A stretch of 64,000 nt of DNA, from assembly GCF_026153295.1 (NCBI RefSeq), contig NZ_CP110615.1:3410001-3474000 (forward strand). The letters run 5' to 3'. A model generated the notes under the pieces. The model was not told where the DNA came from and ran no database searches. It saw only the letters and a list, made by a program, of their open reading frames with translations. The DNA comes from Rhodococcus antarcticus. GTDB lineage: Bacteria; Actinomycetota; Actinomycetes; Mycobacteriales; Mycobacteriaceae. Positions 52,318 to 60,105 of the stretch are shown in pieces; within the stretch, counting starts at the first letter, position 1, and every line of letters starts with the position of its first letter. The position numbers and the translations under genes are program-made.

Positions 52318-52414
52318 CTACGCGACCGCGCGCGCGAGCTTTGGGTAGGGCTTGTAGTAGTCATACCCGACAGCAATGCCAAGATTGAATTCGCCCGCGT
52401 CGCTGGCATTACCT
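52318..52414 (-). pseudogene. C-terminal fragment of a gene abutting the IS left end
   Basis: The minus-strand frame reads GNASDAGEFNLGIAVGYDYY then KPYPKLARAVA and stops at 52318. It begins exactly at the IS boundary. Base usage is less GC-rich than neighbours. It could be the tail of the membrane-protein fragment that lies on the other side of the element (53924-54076). Family not recognised. Confidence 0.45.
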
Positions 52415-53923
52415 GGCTCTTCGTACTTGCGGTGGGGTGGGCGACACGCCGGGGGTGGTGGGTTGAGGTTGGGGTCGAGGTCCTGAGGATCAGGAGCGAC
52501 CAAGCACCCTGCTCCAGCAAGGACCTCGACCGTGAATGACTCTATGTCGTGTTCCCGGGCGTCCGGTGAGGATGTCTCGGGGTTGTACTGCTCGTGTTGT
52601 GACCTGCTCGTCGGGCTTCCCGGGTTGCACGTGGTGGCCGTCGAGCTGGCCCGGTCGCGGTTGACGGTGACGGTGGAGTCCGCCCCGGGGCCGGTGGGGT
52701 GCCCGGAGGGCGGGGCGGTGGCGACCAGTCACGGCCGCAGGGCGCACCCTCATCGATGCCCCGTCCTTCGGGCGCCCGGTGCGCGTGGTGTGGCGCAAGC
52801 GCAGCTGGTGCAGCCCGGTGCCGGCGTGTCCTGTGGGGGTGTTCACCGAGCAGGACGCACGCCTCGCCCCACCACGGGGGTTGCTCAGTGTCCGGGCTCG
52901 GTGGTGGGCGGTGGGCCAGCTGCGACGGGAGCACGCCAGCATCGCGGGACTGGCCCGCCAGCTCGGCACGAGCTGGCGCACCCTGTGGAGCGCGGTGGCC
53001 CCGCTGCTGGAGGCCCAGTTGTTGGAGGGTGTGGCCGCCGAGAAGGCCCGCTTCACCGGGGTCCGCGACCTCGGGGTCGATGAACACATCTTCCCACCAC
53101 GTGTCGTCCAAGCCCGTCGAGGCCGGTGGGCGCGGACCCACCGAGCTCACCGGGATGGTGGACCTCACCCGCGACGCCCAGGGCAAGGTCCACGCCCGGT
53201 TGCTCGACCTGGTGCCCGGCCGTTCGGGCCGGGCCTCCGCCGACTGGCTCGCCGCCCGAACGACGGCGTTCCGCACCGGCATCAAGGTCGCGACCCTGCA
53301 CCCGTTCCACGGCTACAACAACGCCATCGGCGACCAGCTCGAGGACGCCACCGCCGTCCTGGACGCCTTTCACGTCGTCACGCTCGGGACCACAGCCCTG
53401 GACGACGTCCGCCGCCGGGTCCAGCAGGACACCACCGGGCACCGCGGCCGCAGCGGTGACCCCCTCTACGGCATCCGCACCCTGCTGCGAGCCGCAGCCG
53501 AGAACCTCACCGACCGCCAACACACCCGACTGCAGGCCGCGATCAACGCCCACGACGCCCACGAGGCGGTGTTCGTGGCCTGGCAGCGCGCCCAACAGCT
53601 CCGGGCGGTCTACCACCAGGACACCCCCGCCCAGGGCCGGGCCCTCGCCGAGAAGGTCCTCGCCTCCTTCCCCACCTGCCCGATCCCCGAGATCGCCCGC
53701 CTCGGACGCACCGTGGGCCAGTGGTCCACCCAGCTGCTGGCCTACTTCGACACCGGCGGCGCGAACAACGGCGGCACCGAAGCCGTCAACGGACTCATCG
53801 AGCTCCACCGCCGCATCGCCCGCGGCTTCCGCAACCGCGACAACTACCGACTCCGCATGCTCCTCATCGGCGGCGGTCTCACCCACCCCAACCTCGCATG
53901 ACCCACCGCAAGTACGAAGAGCC
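52415..53923 (+). mobile_element. ISL3-family insertion sequence, about 1.5 kb
   Basis: Perfect 22-bp terminal inverted repeats: the left begins GGCTCTTCGTACTTGCGG (52415-52436) and the right is its exact complement (53902-53923). Inside is one transposase gene of the ISL3 type. The flanking 8-mers differ (CATTACCT left, TTTTTTCG right), so the expected 8-bp target duplication is missing, which points to later recombination or deletion. Confidence 0.88.
52532..53901 (+). pseudogene. ISL3-family transposase with two frameshifts
   Basis: The protein is split over three frames: about 52532-52740 (YCSCCDLLVGLPGLHVVAVE), 52745-53090 (DAPSFGRPVRVVWRKRSW, QLRREHASIAGLARQLGTSW, GVDEH) and 53090-53901 (GGRGPTELTGMVDLTRDAQG, HPFHGYNNAIGDQLEDA, DAFHV, TEAVNGLIELHRRIARGFRN). 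Joined, it is a complete DDE-type ISL3 transposase. Shifts lie near 52742 and 53090. Two separate shifts argue for inactivation, or for sequencing errors, not for programmed frameshifting. The intact ends could still be mobilised by a relative in trans. Confidence 0.85.
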
Positions 53924-54076
53924 TTTTTTCGCGTAGAAGGCTGCGATCAGGGCGGTGGTGAGCAAACTGGCGGTGATCAAGGTGTAGATCGCGGTCCACC
54001 CCGTCGCCGTGAGCTCAAAAAGGTATCCATGGTCCAAGGGTCTCAGGTTGACGAATGTCCCCGCACTCGGTCCGGC
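53924..54076 (-). pseudogene. Membrane-protein fragment abutting the IS right end
   Basis: A minus-strand frame without a start codon reads AGTFVNLRPLDHGYLFELTA then TGWTAIYTLITASLLTTALI and AAFYAKK, a plausible membrane helix, and ends exactly at the right inverted repeat. It is interrupted by the element or by a linked deletion. Family not recognised. Confidence 0.5.
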
Positions 54077-54160
54077 CGACTGGTGCGTCCCTCCTGGGCT
54101 CCGAGCTATTTACCCCGATCGCCGCGCACGTTCGCGCATCACGCTGCCAGAGTACAAAAT

Positions 54161-54180
54161 CGCTCGGTTGTGAAACACCG
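54161..54180 (+). repeat. Dispersed repeat copy B
   Basis: CGCTCGGTTGTGAAACACCG; identical in core to copies E and F. Confidence 0.65.
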
Positions 54181-54324
54181 CCCTCGCCGTTGGACGCCGC
54201 GGGCGCACACCGGCTCCTCGCCTTCGGCAGCAGCGGGTCGGTGGTCGCGGCCGCCCACGGCGGGGCCCTGCGCGTCGCCGACGCGGTGGCCTACGCCAAG
54301 GAATCCCTCCTGCACGCCGGCTGA
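54181..54324 (+). pseudogene. Unassigned C-terminal gene fragment
   Basis: An open frame after repeat copy B reads DAAGAHRLLAFGSSGSVVAA, AHGGALRVADAVAYAKESLL, HAG and stops at 54324. No start codon or ribosome site suits it, and it begins at the repeat; it looks like the tail of a truncated gene. Family not recognised. Confidence 0.35.
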
Positions 54325-54423
54325 CCCGCCCACCCGGTGCGTGAGCGGCCGGTGCAACCCAGATGCAACAGCCTCCCCAGACGATGGCAGTCCTCACAGC
54401 GCCCACCAACGAGAGGACCGGTC

Positions 54424-54651
54424 ATGCCGTTCATCAACGTGAAGATCATCAAGGGGGTCTTCGACTCCGACCAGAAGCAGCAGATCGTGCGCACCCTGAC
54501 CGATGCCTTGGTCAGCATCGAGGGCGAGAACATGCGCGGCGTGACCTGGTGCGTGGTCGAGGAAGTGGCCAGCGGTGACTGGGGGATCGGCGGGCAGCCG
54601 CTCACCACCACCGACGTCAAGGCCCTCGCCGCCGGGGTCGGTGTCGGGTGA
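54424..54651 (+). CDS. 4-oxalocrotonate tautomerase-like protein
   Basis: A 75-residue protein MPFINVKIIKGVFDSDQKQQ; Pro2, exposed after Met removal, is the catalytic base of the tautomerase superfamily. GAGAGGA precedes the ATG. The following methyltransferase gene starts 67 bp later and could be cotranscribed. Substrate unknown. Confidence 0.87.
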   Translation: MPFINVKIIKGVFDSDQKQQIVRTLTDALVSIEGENMRGVTWCVVEEVASGDWGIGGQPLTTTDVKALAAGVGVG

Positions 54652-54718
54652 CCACCCGCACCGCGGCCACTGCCGACCCCACACACGGGGATCCGTCCCG
54701 GCCCGGACGGAGGAGGTC

Positions 54719-55525
54719 GTGACCGTCGATTACGCCGCTATCACCACGAAGCAGCAGAAGGTCTGGGGCCTCGGCGACTACGGCCGGGTCGGGAGCCTGC
54801 TCAGCTGGATCGGCGAGGCGCTCGTGCGTGACCTCGACATCCACTCCGGCGAGCGGGTCCTCGACGTTGCCGCGGGAAACGGTAACGCCGCCCTGCCCGC
54901 CGCCCGCCGCTTCGCCGACGTGCTCGCCACCGACTACGTGCCGGAGCTGTTGGAGCAGGCGGCCGCCCGGGCCCGGGCCGAAGGGGTGTCCCTGCGGACG
55001 GAGGTAGCTGACGCCCAGTCGCTGCCCTACCCGGATGCGTCCTACGACGTCGTGATGTCGACGATCGGGGCCATGTTCGCACCCGACCAGGAGGCAGTGG
55101 CCGGTGAGCTGGTGCGGGTGTGTCGCCGGGGCGGCCGCATCGGTATGGCGAACTGGACGCCGGACAGCATGGTCGGTGACATGTTCCGGGCGGTGGGCAA
55201 GCGGGTGCCGCCCCCACAGGGCGTACCGCCGGCAGCCGCCTGGGGATCGGAGCAGCGGGTTGGCGAGCTGCTCCGGCCCGGGTGCAGCGACCTGCGCCTG
55301 GACCGCCGCACCTGCTCGTGGCGCTTCCCCTCGACCCGGGCCTGCCTGGAGTACTTCCGCACCTGGTACGGCCCGACCGTGGCGGCCTTCGCCGCGGTCG
55401 GCGATGAGGGCCGCGAGGGACTGGAGACCGACCTCGTGGCGGTCTTCGACGAGCACAACACCACCGACGACGGGACCTTCGCCGCCGAGGTGACCTACCT
55501 TCAGGTGCTAGGCACCCGCGCCTGA
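54719..55525 (+). CDS. SAM-dependent class I methyltransferase
   Basis: A 268-residue Methyltransf_11-type enzyme. SAM motif I is VLDVAAGNGNAALPAARR (about 47-64), then ATDYVPELL, the acidic ADAQSLPYPDASYDVV, and RVCRRGGRIGMANWTP. GGAGGAGG stands just before the GTG at 54719. It lies with the tautomerase between repeat copies B and C. Acceptor unknown. Confidence 0.87.
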   Translation: MTVDYAAITTKQQKVWGLGDYGRVGSLLSWIGEALVRDLDIHSGERVLDVAAGNGNAALPAARRFADVLATDYVPELLEQAAARARAEGVSLRTEVADAQSLPYPDASYDVVMSTIGAMFAPDQEAVAGELVRVCRRGGRIGMANWTPDSMVGDMFRAVGKRVPPPQGVPPAAAWGSEQRVGELLRPGCSDLRLDRRTCSWRFPSTRACLEYFRTWYGPTVAAFAAVGDEGREGLETDLVAVFDEHNTTDDGTFAAEVTYLQVLGTRA

Positions 55526-55677
55526 CCGACCGGTTGATCGGGGCGTTGGTCGACGGTTCGTCAGGGCAGCAGTACTGCGGCGAGGGTTGCCCTGCGCCAA
55601 GCCGGGCACTGCGGGGTGGTTGGTGACCCGGCCGCCGAGGGCATCTCGATGCGGCTGACCTACGGGATGCGCGCCAC

Positions 55678-55924
55678 TCGACTCAGGCCTACTACGCCTG
55701 GGTGCGGCAACCCCTGAGCCGGGGCGACCTGGGACGTCGACCTGACGAACGCGGTGATCAACGCCCATGCCGACACCCCGGAGTGTGGCCACCGACTGCT
55801 CGCCGACGAGGTCGCCCGCCCCGGCGAGACCGTTGGGGCGCGGCGGGTGTGGCGGCTGTGCTCGCAGCAGCAGATGTGGTCGGCGACCGTGCGCCCCGGC
55901 CCGACACGACTGGGCGACTGCTAG
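55678..55924 (+). pseudogene. IS3-family transposase (orfB) remnant
   Basis: First STQAYYAWVRQPLSRGDLG in one frame, then after a shift near 55738 DLTNAVINAHADTPECGHRL, LADEVARPGETVGARRVWRL, CSQQQMWS in another. These correspond to the helical N-terminal portion of IS3-type OrfB proteins. The DDE catalytic part is missing. Confidence 0.7.
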
Positions 55925-55951
55925 CTGAGCCAACCGTTGAGCAAGCGGGGG

Positions 55952-55973
55952 CGTATTCGCTCGGTTGTGGAAC
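55952..55973 (+). repeat. Dispersed repeat copy C
   Basis: CGTATTCGCTCGGTTGTGGA followed by AC. Confidence 0.65.
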
Positions 55974-56037
55974 GTCATGCGAGCCCCGACGGCACCCCCG
56001 CGCCGCTGAGCCCGTGGCCGGCCGCGCACCTCGCCGT

Positions 56038-56056
56038 GGATGCGCCGCTCAGGGTC
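56038..56056 (+). repeat. 19-bp inverted repeat, left arm
   Basis: GGATGCGCCGCTCAGGGTC; its exact reverse complement is at 61452-61470, 5.4 kb away. Confidence 0.75.
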
Positions 56057-56068
56057 GGTTGTGGAACG
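56053..56068 (+). repeat. Dispersed repeat copy D
   Basis: GGTCGGTTGTGGAACG, continuous with the left arm of the 19-bp inverted repeat and 43 bp past the hicB stop. Confidence 0.6.
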
Positions 56069-56110
56069 TCGTGGTGGGGGTTGCGCGCGTGGCCTGGTTC
56101 GCGGTGGTGG

Positions 56111-56500
56111 TCAGGCGGGTGTGGCGAGCTGTTGTGCGCGTTGGTAGGAGACGCCGAGGAGGCTGCCGACGTCGCGGACGGGCACGTTCGCCTTGACGAG
56201 GCTTTGCGCGAGGGCGGCTTTGCGGGCTTGCAGGTCTTTGCGTTCTTGTTCGGCTGCTGCTGCTCGGGTGGTGAGCTCGGTGACGGTGTCGTCGAGGTTG
56301 GGGATGCCGTCGACGTCGCGGAGGTGGATGTGGACGGTGACGTGGGAGAGGGGTTCGTCGGTCACGACGGCGACGAGCTCGCGGGCGGTGGTCCCGATGT
56401 CGGCGTAGCGGCGGGCCTGGGTGATGACGTCGAGTGCGGGGACCGCGACCATCCACCACTTTCCCTCGCGGGTCACCTCAACCTGGTAGGTGGTGTTCAT
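56111..56500 (-). CDS. hicB: HicB-family antitoxin
   Basis: A 129-residue protein. The N-terminal half (TYQVEVTREGKWWMVAVPAL, TQARRYADIGTTARELVAVV) is the partly degraded RNase H fold typical of HicB. The C-terminal LVKANVPVRDVGSLLGVSYQ then RAQQLATPA looks like a helix-turn-helix for operator binding. Its ATG overlaps the hicA stop by 4 nt. It should neutralise HicA and repress the promoter. Confidence 0.8.
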   Translation of the reverse strand: MNTTYQVEVTREGKWWMVAVPALDVITQARRYADIGTTARELVAVVTDEPLSHVTVHIHLRDVDGIPNLDDTVTELTTRAAAAEQERKDLQARKAALAQSLVKANVPVRDVGSLLGVSYQRAQQLATPA

Positions 56501-56715
56501 CGTTGGCCGTCCTTGTCGCAGCTGCAGGTGTTCATGATCTTGTTGACCTGTCCGTGCACGCCCGGTGAGATCATGCGGTGCCCGTCGGGTACGGGCATCT
56601 GGTGCCGGCCGGTGGAGCACTTCCAGAGGGTGTGGCTGCCGACTGTCCGTGCTTGCAGCCATCCGGCGGCCCGGAGTCGTTTCAGCAGAACGCGCGTCGC
56701 TACCTCACCGACCAC
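56497..56715 (-). CDS. hicA: HicA-family mRNA interferase toxin
   Basis: A 72-residue protein with the dsRNA-binding HicA fold: TRVLLKRLRAAGWLQARTVG, then SHTLWKCSTGRHQMPVPDGH, where the His of GSH is the catalytic residue, and SPGVHGQVNKI. The GTG at 56715 has TAGACT (minus strand, 56722-56727) 6 nt upstream, so it is leaderless; a palindrome covers that hexamer. Toxin first, antitoxin second, with 4-nt overlap, is the usual hicAB order. Confidence 0.82.
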   Translation of the reverse strand: MVGEVATRVLLKRLRAAGWLQARTVGSHTLWKCSTGRHQMPVPDGHRMISPGVHGQVNKIMNTCSCDKDGQR

Positions 56716-56722
56716 CAGAGTA

Positions 56723-56738
56723 GTCTATCTATGTAGAC
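56723..56738. promoter_or_regulatory. hicAB operator
   Basis: GTCTA-TCTATG-TAGAC, an AT-rich dyad over the -10 of hicA; the natural site for HicB autorepression. Confidence 0.65.
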
Positions 56739-56854
56739 GATTTCCAGTCCAGTCTGGTAGGCACTTGAACCTGGTCTTGCCTGTGCGGGCGAACTCGTAC
56801 GCACGTGCCGACGCCGGTGTCGTCGTGGTGCGGTCCCGTCTGGACGGAACCGGT

Positions 56855-56907
56855 TGCATGTTCATGCAGCCGGCCGGGTGGGGTCGTATTCGCTCGGTTG
56901 TGAAACA
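56855..56907 (+). repeat. Dispersed repeat copy E with associated palindrome
   Basis: TGCATG-TT-CATGCA (56855-56868) then, 16 bp on, CGTATTCGCTCGGTTGTGAA and ACA. It ends 16 bp past the stop of the formate/nitrite-type channel gene (read on the minus strand). Confidence 0.7.
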
Positions 56908-56922
56908 TGGGCGTGGTGTGTC

Positions 56923-57744
56923 TTAGCTTTGGTGGCGTTCTTCGGCGACGCGGTGTTGGACCCGGAGGAGTCGGATGCCGGTGACGAGGATGAGCCCGCC
57001 CATGATGTTGCCGGTGGCTGACCATCCGAGGGCGCTGGCCCAGTTGGCCCAGCTGTAGGGGGCGCGGCCGGTGAGCAGGCCGGCGAACATGAGGATGGAG
57101 TCGAGCACGCAGTGGAACAGCTTCGCCGCGACGAGCACGAACGACAGCATGATGGCGGGGACGATCTTGATACCGAGGTTGTCGGTGGCGTTCTGCATGC
57201 GGGTGAGCAGGGTGATGACGGCACCTGCGAGGACGGCGAGCAGGAACGAGCGGACGGTGATTCCGAGCTCGGCGTAGTGGGTGCCGGCGGCGATCGCGGT
57301 GTCCTGCACGTCGGGCAGGGCGTAGACGATCATCGCGGCCATCCCGAGGCCGGTGAGCAGGTTCGCGGCCAGGCTGACTACCCATAGCCGTAGCAGCTGG
57401 CTGATCGTGCCGTCTTTGGCGACCACGGCGACGACCGGGACGAGGAAGTTCTCGGTGAACAGCTCGCTGCCTGCCATGAGGAGGGCCACGAACCCCACGG
57501 TGAAGGCGAGCGCACCCAGCAGTGCGCTGCCGGTGTCGTGCTCGACGACGAGGTAGGCGAGTACTCCGACGCCGACGTCGATCCCGCCGAGCATCCCGGT
57601 GGCGACCAGGGGCAGCAGCGGGCGTGCGAGCCGCTCGCGGCCTTGTCCGACGAGCCGGTCGAAGGCATCTTCCACCTCCGGTTCGGGACGCTCACCGGGG
57701 TCGGCGCTAAGCCTGTTCGTGTGCGCCGCTCCCGGCTTGCTCAT
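56923..57744 (-). CDS. Formate/nitrite transporter (FNT) family channel
   Basis: A 273-residue membrane protein with about six helices. Acidic/polar N-terminus (PGERPEPEVEDAFDRLV), then GSELFTENFLVPVVAV and NIMGGLILVTGIRLLRV, typical of the YfdC-like branch of FNT proteins. The ATG at 57744 has a GAGGGAG site. Passes small monovalent anions such as formate or nitrite; the actual substrate is unknown. It fills one unit between repeat copies E and F. Confidence 0.87.
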   Translation of the reverse strand: MSKPGAAHTNRLSADPGERPEPEVEDAFDRLVGQGRERLARPLLPLVATGMLGGIDVGVGVLAYLVVEHDTGSALLGALAFTVGFVALLMAGSELFTENFLVPVVAVVAKDGTISQLLRLWVVSLAANLLTGLGMAAMIVYALPDVQDTAIAAGTHYAELGITVRSFLLAVLAGAVITLLTRMQNATDNLGIKIVPAIMLSFVLVAAKLFHCVLDSILMFAGLLTGRAPYSWANWASALGWSATGNIMGGLILVTGIRLLRVQHRVAEERHQS

Positions 57745-58085
57745 CCTGACTCCCTCTCGCTTGTTGCGTGTCAGCGTGCCCGCGGTTTGGCTCCTTGCGC
57801 CGAAGGATGCAGGGAACGCATCGGGCGGGTAGCGCCTGTCCACCACGTTTGCGGCTCTCGCTCGCTGAGGTGGTGCCCTGTCGGTGGGTGAACCGGGCCA
57901 GGTGCGCGTGGCCCCTGCCCTCGGCCGGCCGCGGTCTACCGGGCGGGGGAGGGGTCAGTGGGCGGTGTTGTAGGCCTGTCTTACCGCGGTGGGGAAGTCT
58001 TCCAGGCCCCAGTGGAGGTGACCGCTCGCTGGTCGTCGCCGGCCGAGGTCAGTTTGGGAGAGCCTGCGGCCTCAATTGTTGTCGC

Positions 58086-58140
58086 TGCATCTTCATGCAC
58101 AAAATTGCATGAGTTCACATTCGACCGGTTGTGAAACACC
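58086..58140 (+). repeat. Dispersed repeat copy F with associated palindrome
   Basis: TGCAT-CTT-CATGCA at 58086-58099, then CATTCGACCGGTTGTGAAAC followed by ACC at 58118-58140, the same two-part layout as copy E. Confidence 0.65.
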
Positions 58141-58213
58141 CGCCGGACCCCGGCGACGTCCTCCGGCGTCGGACCCGATTGCTCGAGCTCCGTGCGTGGC
58201 CGACGGTGCTGTT

Positions 58214-58230
58214 ACGAGCGGGTGTGGAAC
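58214..58230 (+). repeat. Dispersed repeat copy G, degenerate
   Basis: ACGAGCGGGTGTGGAACATG matches the consensus only partly. Confidence 0.35.
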
Positions 58231-58346
58231 ATGATGCGGCCCTCAGCGGAGGGCATCGCACGGGGGGTGCCGCCCGGTGTGCCTTCATCCGCCGATGGGC
58301 CTACGACTTGCCCTGACTGGATCAAGACGTGACCGTCGGAGAACGT

Positions 58347-59420
58347 TCAGCTGGGGAGGGCGATGAGTCCGATGACCCCAATGACGTAGAGGGTCAGGAC
58401 GGCGATGCTGTCGATGCCCAGGCGGGCGTGTTCCTTCTTGGGCCGGAACAGCAGCCCGCCGATGTAGACGATGGTGAGCAGGCCACCGAGCCCGGTGAGG
58501 TAGAGGTCGGCCGGGTGGGCGTTAGGGAGCACGGGCTTTCCGGAGACCAGCACGGCGAGCAGGAACAGCACCGGCAGGAACGCGTTGCCTCCGAAGATGT
58601 CACCGAAGGCGAGCTTGTAGTCGCCCTGGCGGGTGGCGGTGAGCCCGGTGCTGAGCTCGGGCAGCGAGGTGGCGGCGGCGAGGACGGTGGCCCCGAACAG
58701 GGCCCCGGACAGCCCGATGTGGGTGGCGGCGGCGGTGCCACTCTCCTCGGCGAGGGCACCGGCGACGAGGGTGGCCAGGGCGGCGGCACCGAAGACCGCG
58801 GCGGCCTTCAGCGTGCTGACGTGGTGGCGGGTGGCGTCCTGCTCACGGCTGGTGCGGGAGTGTCCTCGTGGCTTCGACTGGCTGTCAGGGGCTTCGCCGC
58901 TGTTGGCCCAGGGCAGGGCCCGTACCGCCCGTTGGGTGAGGACGAGCCCGACGACCCAGATGAGGGTGATGAGCAGGACGTCGGGGGTGAGACGGAACGC
59001 GACCAGGGTGGCCGGGAGCTGGGTGCCCATGATCACGGCGACCAGGACGGCGACGACGACGGCCCCTTCGATGACCAGGGTGAGGCTGGCGGCCTGGTAG
59101 GTCAGGGGTCGGCGCTCCCGGACCCCGAAGGCGTCCAGGGCCACCAGCACCACCGTCTGGATGGCGATCCCACCGAGGACGTTGCTCACCGCGACGTCGA
59201 GCTGTCCGCTGGCCGCGGCGCTGTAGGTGATGGCGATCTCGGGGAGGTTCGTGGCCACCGCGAGCAGGATGAGACCGCCCAGGGCCTGCCCGAGGTGCAG
59301 CCGCTCGGAGAGGATGTCGGTGTTGTTGGACAGGAAGATCCCGGCCACCCAGATGGTGGCCGCGCACCCGACGAACACGAGCAGGTCCGCCCAGAACGGC
59401 AGGGCCGGCAGGATGTTCAC
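58347..59420 (-). CDS. Ca2+/cation antiporter (CaCA, YrbG-like)
   Basis: A 357-residue exchanger with two inverted five-helix halves. Alpha repeat 1 is VATNLPEIAITYSAAASGQL and alpha repeat 2 AATSLPELSTGLTATRQGDY, each with the ion-binding Glu after (N/S)LPE; each is followed by a glycine-rich SNVLGG or GDIFGG. A hydrophilic loop (residues about 175-205) separates them. GTG start at 59420; no clear ribosome site. It exchanges Na+ or H+ for Ca2+ or another cation. Confidence 0.88.
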   Translation of the reverse strand: MNILPALPFWADLLVFVGCAATIWVAGIFLSNNTDILSERLHLGQALGGLILLAVATNLPEIAITYSAAASGQLDVAVSNVLGGIAIQTVVLVALDAFGVRERRPLTYQAASLTLVIEGAVVVAVLVAVIMGTQLPATLVAFRLTPDVLLITLIWVVGLVLTQRAVRALPWANSGEAPDSQSKPRGHSRTSREQDATRHHVSTLKAAAVFGAAALATLVAGALAEESGTAAATHIGLSGALFGATVLAAATSLPELSTGLTATRQGDYKLAFGDIFGGNAFLPVLFLLAVLVSGKPVLPNAHPADLYLTGLGGLLTIVYIGGLLFRPKKEHARLGIDSIAVLTLYVIGVIGLIALPS

Positions 59421-59659
59421 CGGTCGTACCGTCCGTCGTCACCGTGGCTCATGGCGTCAGCTCCTTCTGGTCAGGAGGGGTGTTGGGTGGGTGTCGGGAT
59501 GGTCGGTCAGGCGCTGCGCACGGGCGTGCCGCGGTGCCGGTCACCCACCAGGCGTGCCGTCCTGATGCGCCCGGTACCACGGGGGTGCGGTGCAGTACGG
59601 AGATGCGGCACGACAACTACTACCTTCCAGTGGTCGCCGTTGCGAAACGAAGCAGCTCG

Positions 59660-59800
59660 AACGTCAGCCTGCCGAGACCAGCGGCGCACCGACTCGACGC
59701 TGATACCGAGTCGGCGGCTACTCGGCGAGGGCCAAGTTGCACGGCGGGCGACCCGCACGACGTCACGCTCGAACTCCTCAGGAACACTTCCGGTACGAGA
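59660..59800 (-). pseudogene. IS3-family orfA remnant
   Basis: Minus strand reads SRTGSVPEEFERDVVRVARR then LGISVESVRRWSRQADV, the HTH of IS3 OrfA proteins (EFRRDVVAVAR...GIS...LHRW...ADV). The rest of the element is missing. It may stem from the same element as the orfB remnant at 55678. Confidence 0.65.
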
Positions 59801-59958
59801 GACATCCTTTCTGCGGGAACACATCCCACGGATCGAACGTCAACCGAACCTGCAGTGGACCCGGGCGTGTCGGGGAGATCTTCCCGGGGCCCGTACCGCG
59901 GCCACCGTCTGGCGGCAGTCAGTCACCCGAGAGGCCACGTCGGCCGGTGCTTGACCGG

Positions 59959-60012
59959 CCGCATGTTCATGCGGTCGGCTTCATGCGCACGAATACGAGC
60001 GTATGAGACACC
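59959..60012 (+). repeat. Dispersed repeat copy H, degenerate, with palindrome
   Basis: CCGCATG-TT-CATGCGG at 59959-59974 then ACGAATACGAGCGTATGAGA and CACC; same two-part plan as copies E and F with a diverged second part. Confidence 0.5.
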
Positions 60013-60105
60013 TGCTTGGTAATGACGTGGCAGCTAACACCAGCGGCCCGAGCACGTCGGCGCCTTTCGTCGTGGCCGCTGCTGCCTGTGGCGACTGCGT
60101 CGCAG

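Larger units (their letters stand above)
57745..58346. other. Gap with repeats, no intact gene seen
   Basis: About 600 bp. On the minus strand a frame ending at 57957 reads HLHWGLEDFPTAVRQAYNTA before its stop and looks like the end of a truncated gene. Repeat copies F and G and a TGCAT/ATGCA dyad lie at 58086-58230. Otherwise nothing recognisable. Confidence 0.5.

Noticed and set aside
52532-53901. Programmed frameshifting in the ISL3 transposase
   Set aside because: ISL3 elements normally encode one continuous transposase; two separate shifts without evident slippery heptamers fit decay or sequence error better.
52062-58140. Integron attC interpretation of the dispersed motif
   Set aside because: The motif lacks a GTTRRRY/RYYYAAC core pair and no integrase is in the window; kept as an open cassette-like finding only.
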